From Sphingosinicella sp. (GTDB lineage Bacteria > Pseudomonadota > Alphaproteobacteria > Sphingomonadales > Sphingomonadaceae), in contig NZ_JACESP010000004.1 in NCBI RefSeq assembly GCF_013911755.1, positions 83,501-147,500 of the forward strand: 64,000 bases of DNA. Reading direction: 5' to 3'. The notes below the pieces were generated by a model, which saw nothing but the letters and a program-made list of their open reading frames with translations, was not told the DNA's origin and did no database searches. Below are positions 32,043-40,588 of the stretch, in pieces (position 1 is the first letter of the stretch; each line of letters begins with the position of its first letter). A program made the translations under genes and the position numbers.

Positions 32043-32969
32043 TCACCCGGCCCGTTTCCGGAAATCCCAGACGCGGATGCCGAGCTTGCGGGCCTTGTCG
32101 GCGAGATTGTCCTGGATGCCGGTGCCGGGGAAGACGATCACGCCCTTGGGCATGTCCGCCAGCATCACATCGTTGCGCTTGAACGGCGCGGCCTTCTTGT
32201 GCCGGTTCCAGTCGGGACGGTACGGATCCTGCGGCACATTGCGATCACGTGCCCAGCAGGCGGCGATGCGTTCTCCGCCGGTCGAGGTCGCGCCGTGCCT
32301 GAGGATCATCGTCGGCAGTTGCTGATGGACCTTATCGAGCACTTTATAGATGCGCTGGTGATCGTTGTAGTCGGCGCCGCAAGTGAAGACGATGCGTACT
32401 CCCTCGGGATCGAGCAGCCGCTGCTTCTGATAGCCGCGCTTCTCGACATGCTTGCGGCTGTCGAGCACCGCCGAGGTCAGCGCCTTGTGGTTGACCATCG
32501 GCCCGGAACGGGGAAGCCAGGGTTTGCGCAGATGGATGCGGAACTGGTCGGCGGCGGCATCGCGGAAAAACTCCATCGTGTCGCGGCGTTCGATCATGGT
32601 GATGCCTTCGGCGATCGCGCGTTCCAGCTCGACCGACTTGACCTCGCTGCCATCCTGTTCGCGCTGCATGCGCTTCTGCGCCTGTTCATTGTCGTCAAGC
32701 TCGCGTTCAACACGTTCGCCGGCGCGGTGGAAGACATTGACGATGCCCCAGGCGAGATCCTCAAGGTCGGGTTCGATTCGCGTGTCGATCAGGCAGGAGA
32801 CCAGGGCATCGAACATTTCGGCGACCGCGCCGCCGGCGATGCGGTCGTCGGGCAGCGGGCGATGATCGGGTTCATCATCATAGGGCCGGTAGCCGTAAAG
32901 CTGCATTTCCTGAAGGAGATAGGCGGTGGAGCCGGGCTGCGGATCCTGGGGCTGGTCATCATGCGTCAT
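32043..32969 (-). CDS. DUF2493 (SLOG-superfamily) protein
   Basis: 308 residues from ATG at 32969. N-terminal half is element-specific (TAYLLQEMQLYGYRPYDDEP, AWGIVNVFHRAGERVERELDDNEQAQKRM). The C-terminal DUF2493 domain has RIVFTCGADYNDHQRIYKVLDKVHQQLPTMILRHGATSTGGERIAACWARDRN and GVIVFPGTGIQDNLADKARKLGI, a Rossmann-like nucleotide-binding SLOG fold. Such proteins are frequent on conjugative elements; a nucleotide-sensing role is inferred only. Confidence 0.85.
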   Translation of the reverse strand: MTHDDQPQDPQPGSTAYLLQEMQLYGYRPYDDEPDHRPLPDDRIAGGAVAEMFDALVSCLIDTRIEPDLEDLAWGIVNVFHRAGERVERELDDNEQAQKRMQREQDGSEVKSVELERAIAEGITMIERRDTMEFFRDAAADQFRIHLRKPWLPRSGPMVNHKALTSAVLDSRKHVEKRGYQKQRLLDPEGVRIVFTCGADYNDHQRIYKVLDKVHQQLPTMILRHGATSTGGERIAACWARDRNVPQDPYRPDWNRHKKAAPFKRNDVMLADMPKGVIVFPGTGIQDNLADKARKLGIRVWDFRKRAG

Positions 32970-33281
32970 CGAAAGTCTTCCGTGCCTGTCAGCCGCGCCT
33001 CTCGCGGCCTTCGTGGCGACGGCCAGCGGCGGGCGGAACGGGACTGCACCGCAGCCCCTGGGGTGCGGCCGGAGCAAAGCGGAGGATGGCGCAGCGGGGG
33101 CTATTTTGCCTCGCGATGCAAAGGGGCTTCAGCCCCGGCGGAAAATAGCCCCCCGCGCAGCCATTGCCGTCCCGGGCCGACTGCCGCAGTCGCCCTCTCC
33201 CGAAGGCCGGTGGCGTGGCGTCTCCTAAAGGCCGGAGCCGATGGCGATGATCCACCAGCGCAGACGGTGATCCGCTGCTCC
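32970..33281. repeat. Nested hairpin leader between the Toprim and DUF2493 genes
   Basis: Outer arms GGGGGCTATTTT (33096-33107) and AAAATAGCCCCC (33142-33153), perfect over 12 bp, enclose an inner hairpin GGGGC-TTCA-GCCCC (33123-33136). No gene in the 312-bp gap. The structure would form in the 5' leader of the DUF2493 mRNA or end the Toprim transcript; it could also act as a single-strand structure during transfer. Confidence 0.65.
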
Positions 33282-34346
33282 TCAACCGAGCGTCAGGAAG
33301 CGCGCGGCATCCTCGGCCCGCAGTTGACCTCGAAGCCCTGCCGCCAGACGCTCCCGCCCGAAGGCCATAAGGTCGTCGTTGAAATCGCCGAGCCTCGGTT
33401 CAAGCGGCACGATCTCGATCCCCGCCGGGATCGTTCGCTGGGTCAATGTCTTCAACGCCCCCGCGCCGGCAGGATCGTCGTCGCGCGCGACATAGAGGCG
33501 CTTCAGCCCTGCCGGGAACAGGATGGCGGCGAGATGGGCGGCGGAGAGCCCGGCGATCGCGGGCATCACCGGCATGACCTGGCGCAGCGACAGCATGGTC
33601 TCGATGCCTTCGCCGGCCATCATCACCGCGCCGGCACGCCCGAACCGCACCCCGTTTCCGAGCAGGTCGCCCATGGCGCGGCGGGGATAGGCGACCGGCG
33701 CCTTGGCGGAGCCGTCGAGCGCGAGCCAGGTGCGATGCGCTCCGGTGATGCTGCCATCGAGATCGGTGACCGCAGCGATCATCGCCGGCCATGCGGGACG
33801 AACATCGGGGAGGTCGTCGTCCGATGCCCGATACCAGCAATGCGGATGGAAGCGCAGCGCCTCGCACCCCGTGAGATTCGTGATGTGCCGGGACGCGAGA
33901 TAGGTTCGGACCAGGCTGCTGCCGATCGGCTTCGATCCGCCATGAAGCCGCCGCGCGGCCTCGGGCGTTCCGGTCGGCGCCTTGCTCCGTCTGAACGGCT
34001 CGTTCTCGACCGGCGGCGGCATGGGCAGGCTCAGGAAATGCCGGGCCTCGTCGAGCGTCTCGCGCAGGCTGTGATGCGAGCAGGCCGCGGCGATCACGTC
34101 GAGCAGGTCGCCATGATCGCCGCTTTGCGCATCGGTCCACTTGCCCGCCGCCCCGCGCCCGTCTGGGGACGCGGAGAGACGGACATAGAGGCTGCGTCCC
34201 GGCGTGTTCCGCACATCGCCCACCAGCCAGTAGCAGCCTTCACGATGGCCCTTCGAGAGATAATGGCGACACACGGCCTCGGCGTTGTCGGCAAGAGCAA
34301 CGGCAATCTGGCTGGCCGGACTTGTCAGCATTTTGGTGGGCATCAT
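33282..34346 (-). CDS. Toprim-domain primase-like protein
   Basis: 354 residues; ATG at 34346 (or 34343) after GGAG. N-terminal region (ALADNAEAVCRHYLSKGHRE, YVRLSASPDGRGAAGKWTDAQSGDHGDLLDVIA) resembles the DUF7146/primase-adjacent domain. C-terminal Toprim has AVMMAGEGIETMLSL (catalytic Glu) and LKRLYVARDDDPAG (DxD). It may prime complementary-strand synthesis of incoming DNA. It begins 8 nt after the giant helicase gene, forming a two-gene unit. Confidence 0.85.
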   Translation of the reverse strand: MMPTKMLTSPASQIAVALADNAEAVCRHYLSKGHREGCYWLVGDVRNTPGRSLYVRLSASPDGRGAAGKWTDAQSGDHGDLLDVIAAACSHHSLRETLDEARHFLSLPMPPPVENEPFRRSKAPTGTPEAARRLHGGSKPIGSSLVRTYLASRHITNLTGCEALRFHPHCWYRASDDDLPDVRPAWPAMIAAVTDLDGSITGAHRTWLALDGSAKAPVAYPRRAMGDLLGNGVRFGRAGAVMMAGEGIETMLSLRQVMPVMPAIAGLSAAHLAAILFPAGLKRLYVARDDDPAGAGALKTLTQRTIPAGIEIVPLEPRLGDFNDDLMAFGRERLAAGLRGQLRAEDAARFLTLG

Positions 34347-34354
34347 GGGGCTCC

Positions 34355-37300
34355 TCAGGCGGCCTTGCGCCCGGAGATCCGCTCGACCGGGAAACGATCG
34401 AACAGACGCTCCAGCACGCCGACGCCGACAGCCCCTGTCGGCACATAGAGCTTCAGCTTCCACGAGACGATCTCGGAGATCAAGCCCATGGATTTGAGGC
34501 GCTCGACGCCCAGATCGTTGAAGCCGGTCAGTTCGATCCGCCAGTCATTCATCGCGCGAACGCGCTGGAGCTTCTGGTTCTGCGCCAGAAGCAGCGCGGC
34601 TTCGCCCGACATCAGCAGCGCCATGGCTTCATCGCCCGTCAGCTTGACCGGGCCGTCATCATTGGCGACGCGCGCTGCCCAGGCCGGAGAGACGCGCCGA
34701 CCGATGATCCGCTCGCCGTCATCGCTCTGCAACCGGTAAACGCGGGTCGATTCGTCCGGGAGCAACTTCCAGATCGGTAGCAACAGGCCCGAGACCATAT
34801 GCAGCGTCGAGACCTCATGACTCGGCAAGCCGGCAAGCTCGGCTGCCCAGGCAGCGCTGAAGGCATCGCGCCCCACTTCCTCCCAGTGGCCGGCAAGCAG
34901 CATCTCGGCCGGGATCACGCTGTCGGTGAGTGGCCAGACCAGGCGCACGCGCGCATGGATCGCACCGTCATCATCGGTCACGCTGCGCGCCCGGCGCTGG
35001 ATCGCGGCCTTGCCGGTCCTGGCATTCACCAGCAGCTTCGCGCCGCTTGTCTCGGCCTGTGCGAGGGCGTCGGCCAGCGACAGCGGGGTCAGCCGGTCCT
35101 TGCGCTCGATCGTCAGCAGCGCCGTCTGTGCGCCGGTGCCTGGATGAGTGTAGATCGGCGCGCGGCCGACGACGCGGAAGCTCTCGGCCTGCAAGGTCTC
35201 GAGGCCCACCTCATAGCTTCCCGACGCCTGCGCCTGTTCGATCCGGGCAGTGAGCAGACCTTCGAACGCCTCGAACAGCAGGTTCTGCATCGCGACGGTC
35301 AGCGCCAGCATGCGGTTCAGGAAGATGTTGATGCCGGGCAGCTCATCCTTGAGCCCGCCATCGCTGTCGAGCAGTGACAGGCCGGTCGCTGCCTCGAAGC
35401 GGGCGAGCGAGCAGCCCTCGACCTTGCCGCGCGCGAGCAGGACATAGAGCTGGCGCAGCGCATCGCGCGCATACCAGCTTTCCAGATTATCCTCGGGACG
35501 GAACATATTCTGCCCGCCGGTCTGGCGCTGGCCGCGCGTGATCGCGCCCAGCGAGTCCAGACGCCGGGCGATGGTCGAGATGAAGCGCTTCTGCGCCTTC
35601 ACATCGGTCGAGACCGGCCGGAACAGCGGCGGCTGCTTCTGATTGGTGCGATTGGTCCGCCCGAAGCCCTGGATCGCGGCGTCCGCCTTCCAGCCCGCTT
35701 CGAGCAGATAATGCACGCGGCGGCGCTGGTTCACCGCGCCGAGATCGGCATGATAGGACCGGCCCGTGCCGCCCGCTTCGGAAAAGATCAGGATGCGCTT
35801 CTGATCGTTCTGGAAGGCGTCGGTCTCGAGCAGCGCCGCCGAGGCCGGACGGTTCTCGACCGCGAAGCGCACCGTGCCGTCGTCCCGCTGCTTCGGCACC
35901 ACGCGCCGCGAGCGGCCCGTCACCTCCGCCACCATCTCCGTCCCGAAATGCTGCACGATCTGGTCAAGCGCACCGGGAACGGGCGGCAGCGCGGCAAGCC
36001 GCTCGATCATCGCATCACGCAAGCGCACCGACTCGCGGTTGACGATCGGATTGCCCTCCGCGTCATGGACCGGCCGGGACGAGAGATTACCCTCGCCATC
36101 GGTGAACGGCTCGTAGAGCTGCACCGGGAAGCTGTGCTGCAGGTAGGAGAGAACGCCGTCCCGCGGCGTGATGTCCACCGACACGTCATTCCACTCGTCG
36201 GCGGGGATTTCGGCGAGACGACGCTCCTGCATCGCTTCGCCGGTCGAGACGATCTGCACCACGGCGGCATGGCCCGCCTCCAGATCGCATGCGATGCTGG
36301 CGATGACAGCGGGCGTCTGCATGCTGGTGATGAGATGATTGAAGAAGCGCTGGAGCATGCCTTGGTAGGCCGACTTGGCCTGCGCCTTGGCCTGACGGTT
36401 CAGCGTGCCGTGACTGGCGCTGGTGACCCCGGCGGCTTCGAGCGCGGCGTCGAGATTGTTGTGGATCACCTCGAACGCCGAGGCATAGCTGTCGTAGATG
36501 CGCACCTGCTCAGGCGTCAGCCGGTGCTCGAGCATCTCATATTCGACACCGTCGAAGGATAGCGAACGGGCGGCATAAAGCCCGAGCGCCTTCAGATCCC
36601 TCGCGAGCACCTCCATCGCCGCGACCCCGCCATTCTCGATCGCGGTGACGAACTCCCCGCGCGTCGCGAACGGGAAGTCGTCGCCCCCCCAGAGGCCCAG
36701 ACGCTGGGCATAGGCAAGGTTCTGCACCGTGGTCGCGCCGGTTGCGGAGACATAGACGATGCGGGCATTGGGCAGTGCATGCTGCAGACGCAGTCCGGCG
36801 CGGCCCTGCTGCGAAGGGGCGACATCGCCGCGTTCGCCCTTGCCGCCGGCGGCATTCGCCATCGCGTGCGCCTCGTCGAACACGATCACCCCGTCGAACT
36901 CGGTGCCGAGCCACTCGACGATCTGCTCGACCCGTGATTTCTTGCCGCCGCGCTCAGCCGAGCGCAGCGTCGCATAGGTCGTGAACAGCACGCCCTCGTC
37001 GAGCCGGATATCGCTGCCCTGCTTGAACCGCGAGAGCGGCGTCACCAGCAGGCGCTCCTGACCGAGCGCGGTCCAGTCGCGCTGCGCGTCCTCTAGCAAC
37101 CGATCCGAGACCGATAGCCACAAGGCTTTGCGCCGGCCCTTGAGCCAATTGTCCAGGATGATCGCGGCAACCTGCCGGCCCTTGCCCGCGCCGGTGCCGT
37201 CGCCGAGGAACCAGCCGCGCCGGAAGCGGACACTACCCTCGCTATCCTCGGGCGCGGCGGTGACCACGTCGCAGGTGGCATCCACCTTCCAGGCGCCCGA

Positions 37301-38719
37301 CATATGCCCGCTATGCGCTTCGCCCGCATAGATCACGGATTCGATCTGCGCGTCGGAGAGGATACCCAGCGTGGCGAGTTGCGGTGGCAGATGCGGCCGG
37401 TAAGAGGGCCTGGGCGGCGCGACGGAGGCCATCGCGGCGGACTGGACCAGCGGGGTCGGATGCGCGCCCGCGCCCGGAATCACGAGCGACTGGAGCGCAT
37501 AAGGCTCATAGATACTCTCGCCGAGCCGGTCGGCGGGCGGCGTCCAGTCGATCGTCTTATAGACGAGTTCGACCGCTTCGGCCTCCGGGACGGCGGGAAC
37601 CGAAGGTGTGGCCGTGATCGGTGCTTTCGCCGGAGCGCGCGAAGCCGATGCGGTGACCGGCAGGACCGCTGCCGGCGACGGCGTAACTGGTGCCCGCGGC
37701 GGCACGGTCTCCAGCACCCAGCCAAGCAGCGTGGCGGTATCGGCCGCTATGCCCGTGCTCGCCGGCAGCACCGTGGGATCGTCGGCCGGGAGCTTGTCGA
37801 TCACGGTCAGCCGCGTGTCGATGGTCGTGCCATGCTTCGCATAGACCTTGCCGTCGATCGCGGCGGTGAACACCACGCGCGCGGACGCCTGCAACGTTTC
37901 GAACGCATCGCGCCAGGCCGGCGCATCGGGCGAACAGCTCGCGCCCGTGATCGCGACCAGCCGGCCACCCGGTTCGAGCCGGGCCAGCGCCGATGCGATA
38001 TGGCGCAATGCCGCGTCCTTCATCGTGCGGTCGACATGCGCGACCGCCGAGAACGGCGGGTTCATCAGCACCACGCTCGGGCGCACGACGCCGGGCAGCC
38101 GGTCGTCGATCGACGCGGCATCATGGTTCGAGACGGCGATGCCCGGAAACAGAGCCCCAAGCAGTTCGGCGCGGGTCTCGGCCAACTCGTTGAGCGTGAG
38201 GCCCGCCCGCGCCAGCAGGGCATGGACGGCGAGCATGCCGGTGCCGGCCGAAGGTTCGAGCACATGATCGCCGGGCACGAGCACCGCGGCGACCGAAGCG
38301 ACATAGGCAAGGCCGGGCGGTGTCGAATATTGCTGGAGCGCATGGGAGGTTTCAGAGCGGCGGGTGTGCGTCGGCAGCAGGGTGGCAATCCGTTCGATCA
38401 GCGCCAGCGCGCTGGCGGGCGCACGGCCGATGATCGTCTGGCCATAGCGGCGCAGGAACAGGATCTCGGCGGCCTCGCAGGCATCATAGGCGTTCTTCCA
38501 GTCCCACGCGCCTTCGGCGTCGGTCCCGCCAAAGGCTCGCGACATCGCCGCGCGCAAGGTTGCGGCGTCGATCGGTCGCCCGGCCTCCAGGCTGGGCAGG
38601 ATGCCACGCGCGGCGGTGAGCAGGGCAACGCCCTGCGAAGCGAAGCCGGATGGAGCAAGGCCGGGTGCAGCCGCGAGGGGCGCGGCGCGAAGCGCCGCGT
38701 CGGACAGGGTGTGGGTCAT
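34355..38719 (-). CDS. Giant methylase-helicase (strawberry notch / DarB-like)
   Basis: 1454 residues. The N-terminal N6-adenine methylase-like domain has EPSAGTGMLAVHALLARAG (~155) and VVLMNPPFSAVAHVD (~219). A Pro/Ala-rich linker leads to the strawberry-notch SF2 helicase domain with GWFLGDGTGAGKGRQVAAII (~506), VIVFDEAHAMAN (~613), VYVSATGATT and the late motif GFGRTNRTNQKQPP (~1021). Phage P1 DarB has the same methylase-helicase layout and protects incoming DNA from type I restriction. An anti-restriction role is likely; transferred DNA would be the client. Next to Toprim. Confidence 0.9.
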   Translation of the reverse strand: MTHTLSDAALRAAPLAAAPGLAPSGFASQGVALLTAARGILPSLEAGRPIDAATLRAAMSRAFGGTDAEGAWDWKNAYDACEAAEILFLRRYGQTIIGRAPASALALIERIATLLPTHTRRSETSHALQQYSTPPGLAYVASVAAVLVPGDHVLEPSAGTGMLAVHALLARAGLTLNELAETRAELLGALFPGIAVSNHDAASIDDRLPGVVRPSVVLMNPPFSAVAHVDRTMKDAALRHIASALARLEPGGRLVAITGASCSPDAPAWRDAFETLQASARVVFTAAIDGKVYAKHGTTIDTRLTVIDKLPADDPTVLPASTGIAADTATLLGWVLETVPPRAPVTPSPAAVLPVTASASRAPAKAPITATPSVPAVPEAEAVELVYKTIDWTPPADRLGESIYEPYALQSLVIPGAGAHPTPLVQSAAMASVAPPRPSYRPHLPPQLATLGILSDAQIESVIYAGEAHSGHMSGAWKVDATCDVVTAAPEDSEGSVRFRRGWFLGDGTGAGKGRQVAAIILDNWLKGRRKALWLSVSDRLLEDAQRDWTALGQERLLVTPLSRFKQGSDIRLDEGVLFTTYATLRSAERGGKKSRVEQIVEWLGTEFDGVIVFDEAHAMANAAGGKGERGDVAPSQQGRAGLRLQHALPNARIVYVSATGATTVQNLAYAQRLGLWGGDDFPFATRGEFVTAIENGGVAAMEVLARDLKALGLYAARSLSFDGVEYEMLEHRLTPEQVRIYDSYASAFEVIHNNLDAALEAAGVTSASHGTLNRQAKAQAKSAYQGMLQRFFNHLITSMQTPAVIASIACDLEAGHAAVVQIVSTGEAMQERRLAEIPADEWNDVSVDITPRDGVLSYLQHSFPVQLYEPFTDGEGNLSSRPVHDAEGNPIVNRESVRLRDAMIERLAALPPVPGALDQIVQHFGTEMVAEVTGRSRRVVPKQRDDGTVRFAVENRPASAALLETDAFQNDQKRILIFSEAGGTGRSYHADLGAVNQRRRVHYLLEAGWKADAAIQGFGRTNRTNQKQPPLFRPVSTDVKAQKRFISTIARRLDSLGAITRGQRQTGGQNMFRPEDNLESWYARDALRQLYVLLARGKVEGCSLARFEAATGLSLLDSDGGLKDELPGINIFLNRMLALTVAMQNLLFEAFEGLLTARIEQAQASGSYEVGLETLQAESFRVVGRAPIYTHPGTGAQTALLTIERKDRLTPLSLADALAQAETSGAKLLVNARTGKAAIQRRARSVTDDDGAIHARVRLVWPLTDSVIPAEMLLAGHWEEVGRDAFSAAWAAELAGLPSHEVSTLHMVSGLLLPIWKLLPDESTRVYRLQSDDGERIIGRRVSPAWAARVANDDGPVKLTGDEAMALLMSGEAALLLAQNQKLQRVRAMNDWRIELTGFNDLGVERLKSMGLISEIVSWKLKLYVPTGAVGVGVLERLFDRFPVERISGRKAA

Positions 38720-38816
38720 GGGGGCAAGTCTCCGGGAGAGCGCGAAAGGGCGAAGCCCGCCGGACGCTCTCTCTAAGCCCGGCCGGGTTCCCCCTTCCCG
38801 GCCAAGCCTCTCCCTC

Positions 38817-39011
38817 TCACCCGGGCTCGATATCGAGGTCTTCCTCGACGCCCAGCGCCTTGAGCCGCGCATGATCGTCACTGCGCACGATCTCATAGTC
38901 GTCTGACCTGTGCGTGAAATGACCGGCCCAAACTTCGCCGAGTGTCGCCCAGACGCCATCAGGCCAGACGGCAATGTCGTCGCGGTGATAGGCTTGCGTG
39001 TCCTGGGTCAT
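38817..39011 (-). CDS. 64-residue small protein with a class A leader
   Basis: MTQDTQAYHRDDIAVWPDGVW, then ATLGEVWAGHFTHRSDDYEIV and an acidic tail (LGVEEDLDIEPG). ATG at 39011 with GGAGACGACC just upstream. Small proteins with this WPDGxWA...SDDYEIV pattern are, from memory, widespread on sphingomonad elements. Function unknown. It precedes the strawberry-notch gene by ~100 bp. Confidence 0.7.
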   Translation of the reverse strand: MTQDTQAYHRDDIAVWPDGVWATLGEVWAGHFTHRSDDYEIVRSDDHARLKALGVEEDLDIEPG

Positions 39012-39340
39012 GGTCGTCTCCGTTCTCGTGCGGGACAATCCCCGCAGATGCCGGAAACAAGGGCCGGACGAGACCGTCACCGAGCGTCAGAGAGGGGAAC
39101 CCCTCGCGGGTTGACGGACATGAGGCCGTACCTCTTGCCGGACGTCGGTCAGGCGGGATGGAGCCGTGCAGAGGCAGATGACCATGCCCGAAGATCGTGA
39201 ACATGGCGGTCGCTTCTTCGCCTGAACCCGCCATGGGAAGCGGTGGAATGGCAGATCGCGCCCCCGGCGTCGCTTGAGCAGCTTTGGAGTAAAGGCTGCA
39301 AGGCGTTGAGCCAGGGATGAGTCGTGGAACCGCGACGCTA
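39012..39340. promoter_or_regulatory. Class A leader (copy 1) and gene-free stretch
   Basis: Minus strand: core CCGTCAACCCGCGAGGGG and TGACGCTCGGTGACG across 39075-39117, nearly identical to copy 2 at 30769; then hairpin TGCGGG / CCCGCA (39029-39034, 39041-39046) with loop ACAATC on the plus strand; then the small-gene ATG. Right of 39120 nothing is recognised up to the Fur-like site. Confidence 0.55.
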
Positions 39341-39357
39341 TTGCGATTCGCTCGCAA
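39341..39357. promoter_or_regulatory. Fur-like operator of the second iron cluster
   Basis: TTGCGATTCGCTCGCAA, 17 bp with arms TTGCGA and TCGCAA (perfect) in the same 7-3-7 layout as the sites at 14556 and 16349. It lies 23 bp before the tonB ATG used here, over the probable promoter. Confidence 0.55.
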
Positions 39358-39380
39358 AAATTGTAAAGTCCGCATCGTGC

Positions 39381-40079
39381 ATGAAGGACGGAACCGTGGA
39401 TCGACAGGGCGGGACTACCAAGCCCTTCGTCGAAGGGCGGAAATTTGACACATCCCGGTTTGGGGTGATTTTTCTGACGCTCGCACTCCACGGGGTGCTG
39501 CTCGCCGCCATTTCCGCAGCCTTCCACGTCGTTTTTCCGGGCGAAGTTCAACCGTCGCGGCAGCCGCTTGTGTTCGATCTTCAAAGCCATGGTTCGGCCC
39601 CTCGTCCTCAACCGGACGAAGGGATAAAGGGGACGATCGGCCGCACAGTCGCTCCGCGACCCTTGCCGCGATCCATGCCGGCCCCGTTGCCCGTTGCAAA
39701 TACGGTCGGATTGCAGGCCCTGGCCGATCCACCGCTCGAGCCTACGGCCAATACGGATTCCGTCGATGTGGACGCTTATCGTCGCTCGCTGCACGACCGG
39801 ATCGTCGCAGCCCGTGTCTATCCGGAAGCGTCCCGGCAGGCGCGTGAAGAAGGCAGTGCCCAGATCGCCTTCGTCCTGCACCGTGACGGGACCGTGTCCG
39901 ACCTGGAAGTGGTGCAAAGCTCAGGCCATCGCTCACTCGATGCGGCAGCGCGCGATGCCGTGAGCCGGGCCGAACCCTTCCCCGTCATTCCTGCCGCACT
40001 TCCCGATCTCGTCGATATCCGCGTGCCGGTGGTCTTCGTTCTCGAACGCACGTCCGTCAGACAGGTCGCGAGCCGGTGA
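39381..40079 (+). CDS. TonB-type energy transducer of the second iron cluster
   Basis: 232 residues from ATG at 39381; a GTG at 39324 with AGGGA upstream is an alternative start. Membrane helix RFGVIFLTLALHGVLLAAISAAF, proline-rich spacer (RPLPRSMPAPLPVA), and the TonB C-terminal domain VDAYRRSLHDRIVAARVYPE, GSAQIAFVLHRDGTVSDLEVV, QSSGHRSLDAAARDAV. First gene of a seven-gene plus-strand operon; the next start overlaps its stop. Confidence 0.88.
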   Translation: MKDGTVDRQGGTTKPFVEGRKFDTSRFGVIFLTLALHGVLLAAISAAFHVVFPGEVQPSRQPLVFDLQSHGSAPRPQPDEGIKGTIGRTVAPRPLPRSMPAPLPVANTVGLQALADPPLEPTANTDSVDVDAYRRSLHDRIVAARVYPEASRQAREEGSAQIAFVLHRDGTVSDLEVVQSSGHRSLDAAARDAVSRAEPFPVIPAALPDLVDIRVPVVFVLERTSVRQVASR

Positions 40080-40588
40080 GCCAGAGCAGCCGACATTGGG
40101 GCCGACACGCCGGCCTTCATCATATTGGCTTGCGCCAATGGGTGCGTTCCAGGCTCGGCGGGCGGGCGGACGCGGACGATATCGCACAGGAATCCTGGCT
40201 GCGTGCGGGACCGGCCCTGGCGCGCGGAGGGATCGACAACGCGGAAGCCTATCTGAAGCGTGTAGCGTCGAACCTGATCGTCGATGATGCTCGCCTCACC
40301 AGCAAGCGCACGGAAATCATCTGCGATGCTCCCGAAAGGTTCGAGATCGCCAGCTCTGAGCCAAACGCTGAAGCGTTGCTCATCGAGCGGGAGCGGATGC
40401 GTTTGCTCTCGGAAGCGATCGACGACCTGCCGCCACGTTGCCGCGACGTGTTCCTGTTGCGCAAGCAGGAAGGTCTCTCCAGCATCGAGATCGGCAAACG
40501 GCTCGGCATCGGCCGCAACATGGTCGACAAGCATCTGCGATCCGCCATGATGCTCATCGCCGCCCGGATCGGGGAGGCGGAAGCGTGA
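40076..40588 (+). CDS. ECF sigma factor (FecI type), second cluster
   Basis: 170 residues, GTG start overlapping the tonB stop (GTGA). Region 2: LRQWVRSRLGGRADADDIAQESWLRA and AYLKRVASNLIVDDAR; region 4: IDDLPPRCRDVFLLRKQEGLSSIEIGKRLGIGRNMVDKHLRSAM. Directs transcription of the downstream receptor genes in response to FecR. Confidence 0.9.
   Translation: MSQSSRHWGRHAGLHHIGLRQWVRSRLGGRADADDIAQESWLRAGPALARGGIDNAEAYLKRVASNLIVDDARLTSKRTEIICDAPERFEIASSEPNAEALLIERERMRLLSEAIDDLPPRCRDVFLLRKQEGLSSIEIGKRLGIGRNMVDKHLRSAMMLIAARIGEAEA

Noticed and set aside
32199-34448. 749-codon plus-strand frame
   Set aside because: Spans two minus-strand genes and a gap; composition and lack of motifs mark it as an antisense shadow.
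37304-38776. 490-codon plus-strand frame opposite the strawberry-notch gene
   Set aside because: Antisense shadow, Arg/Gly-rich with no motif.
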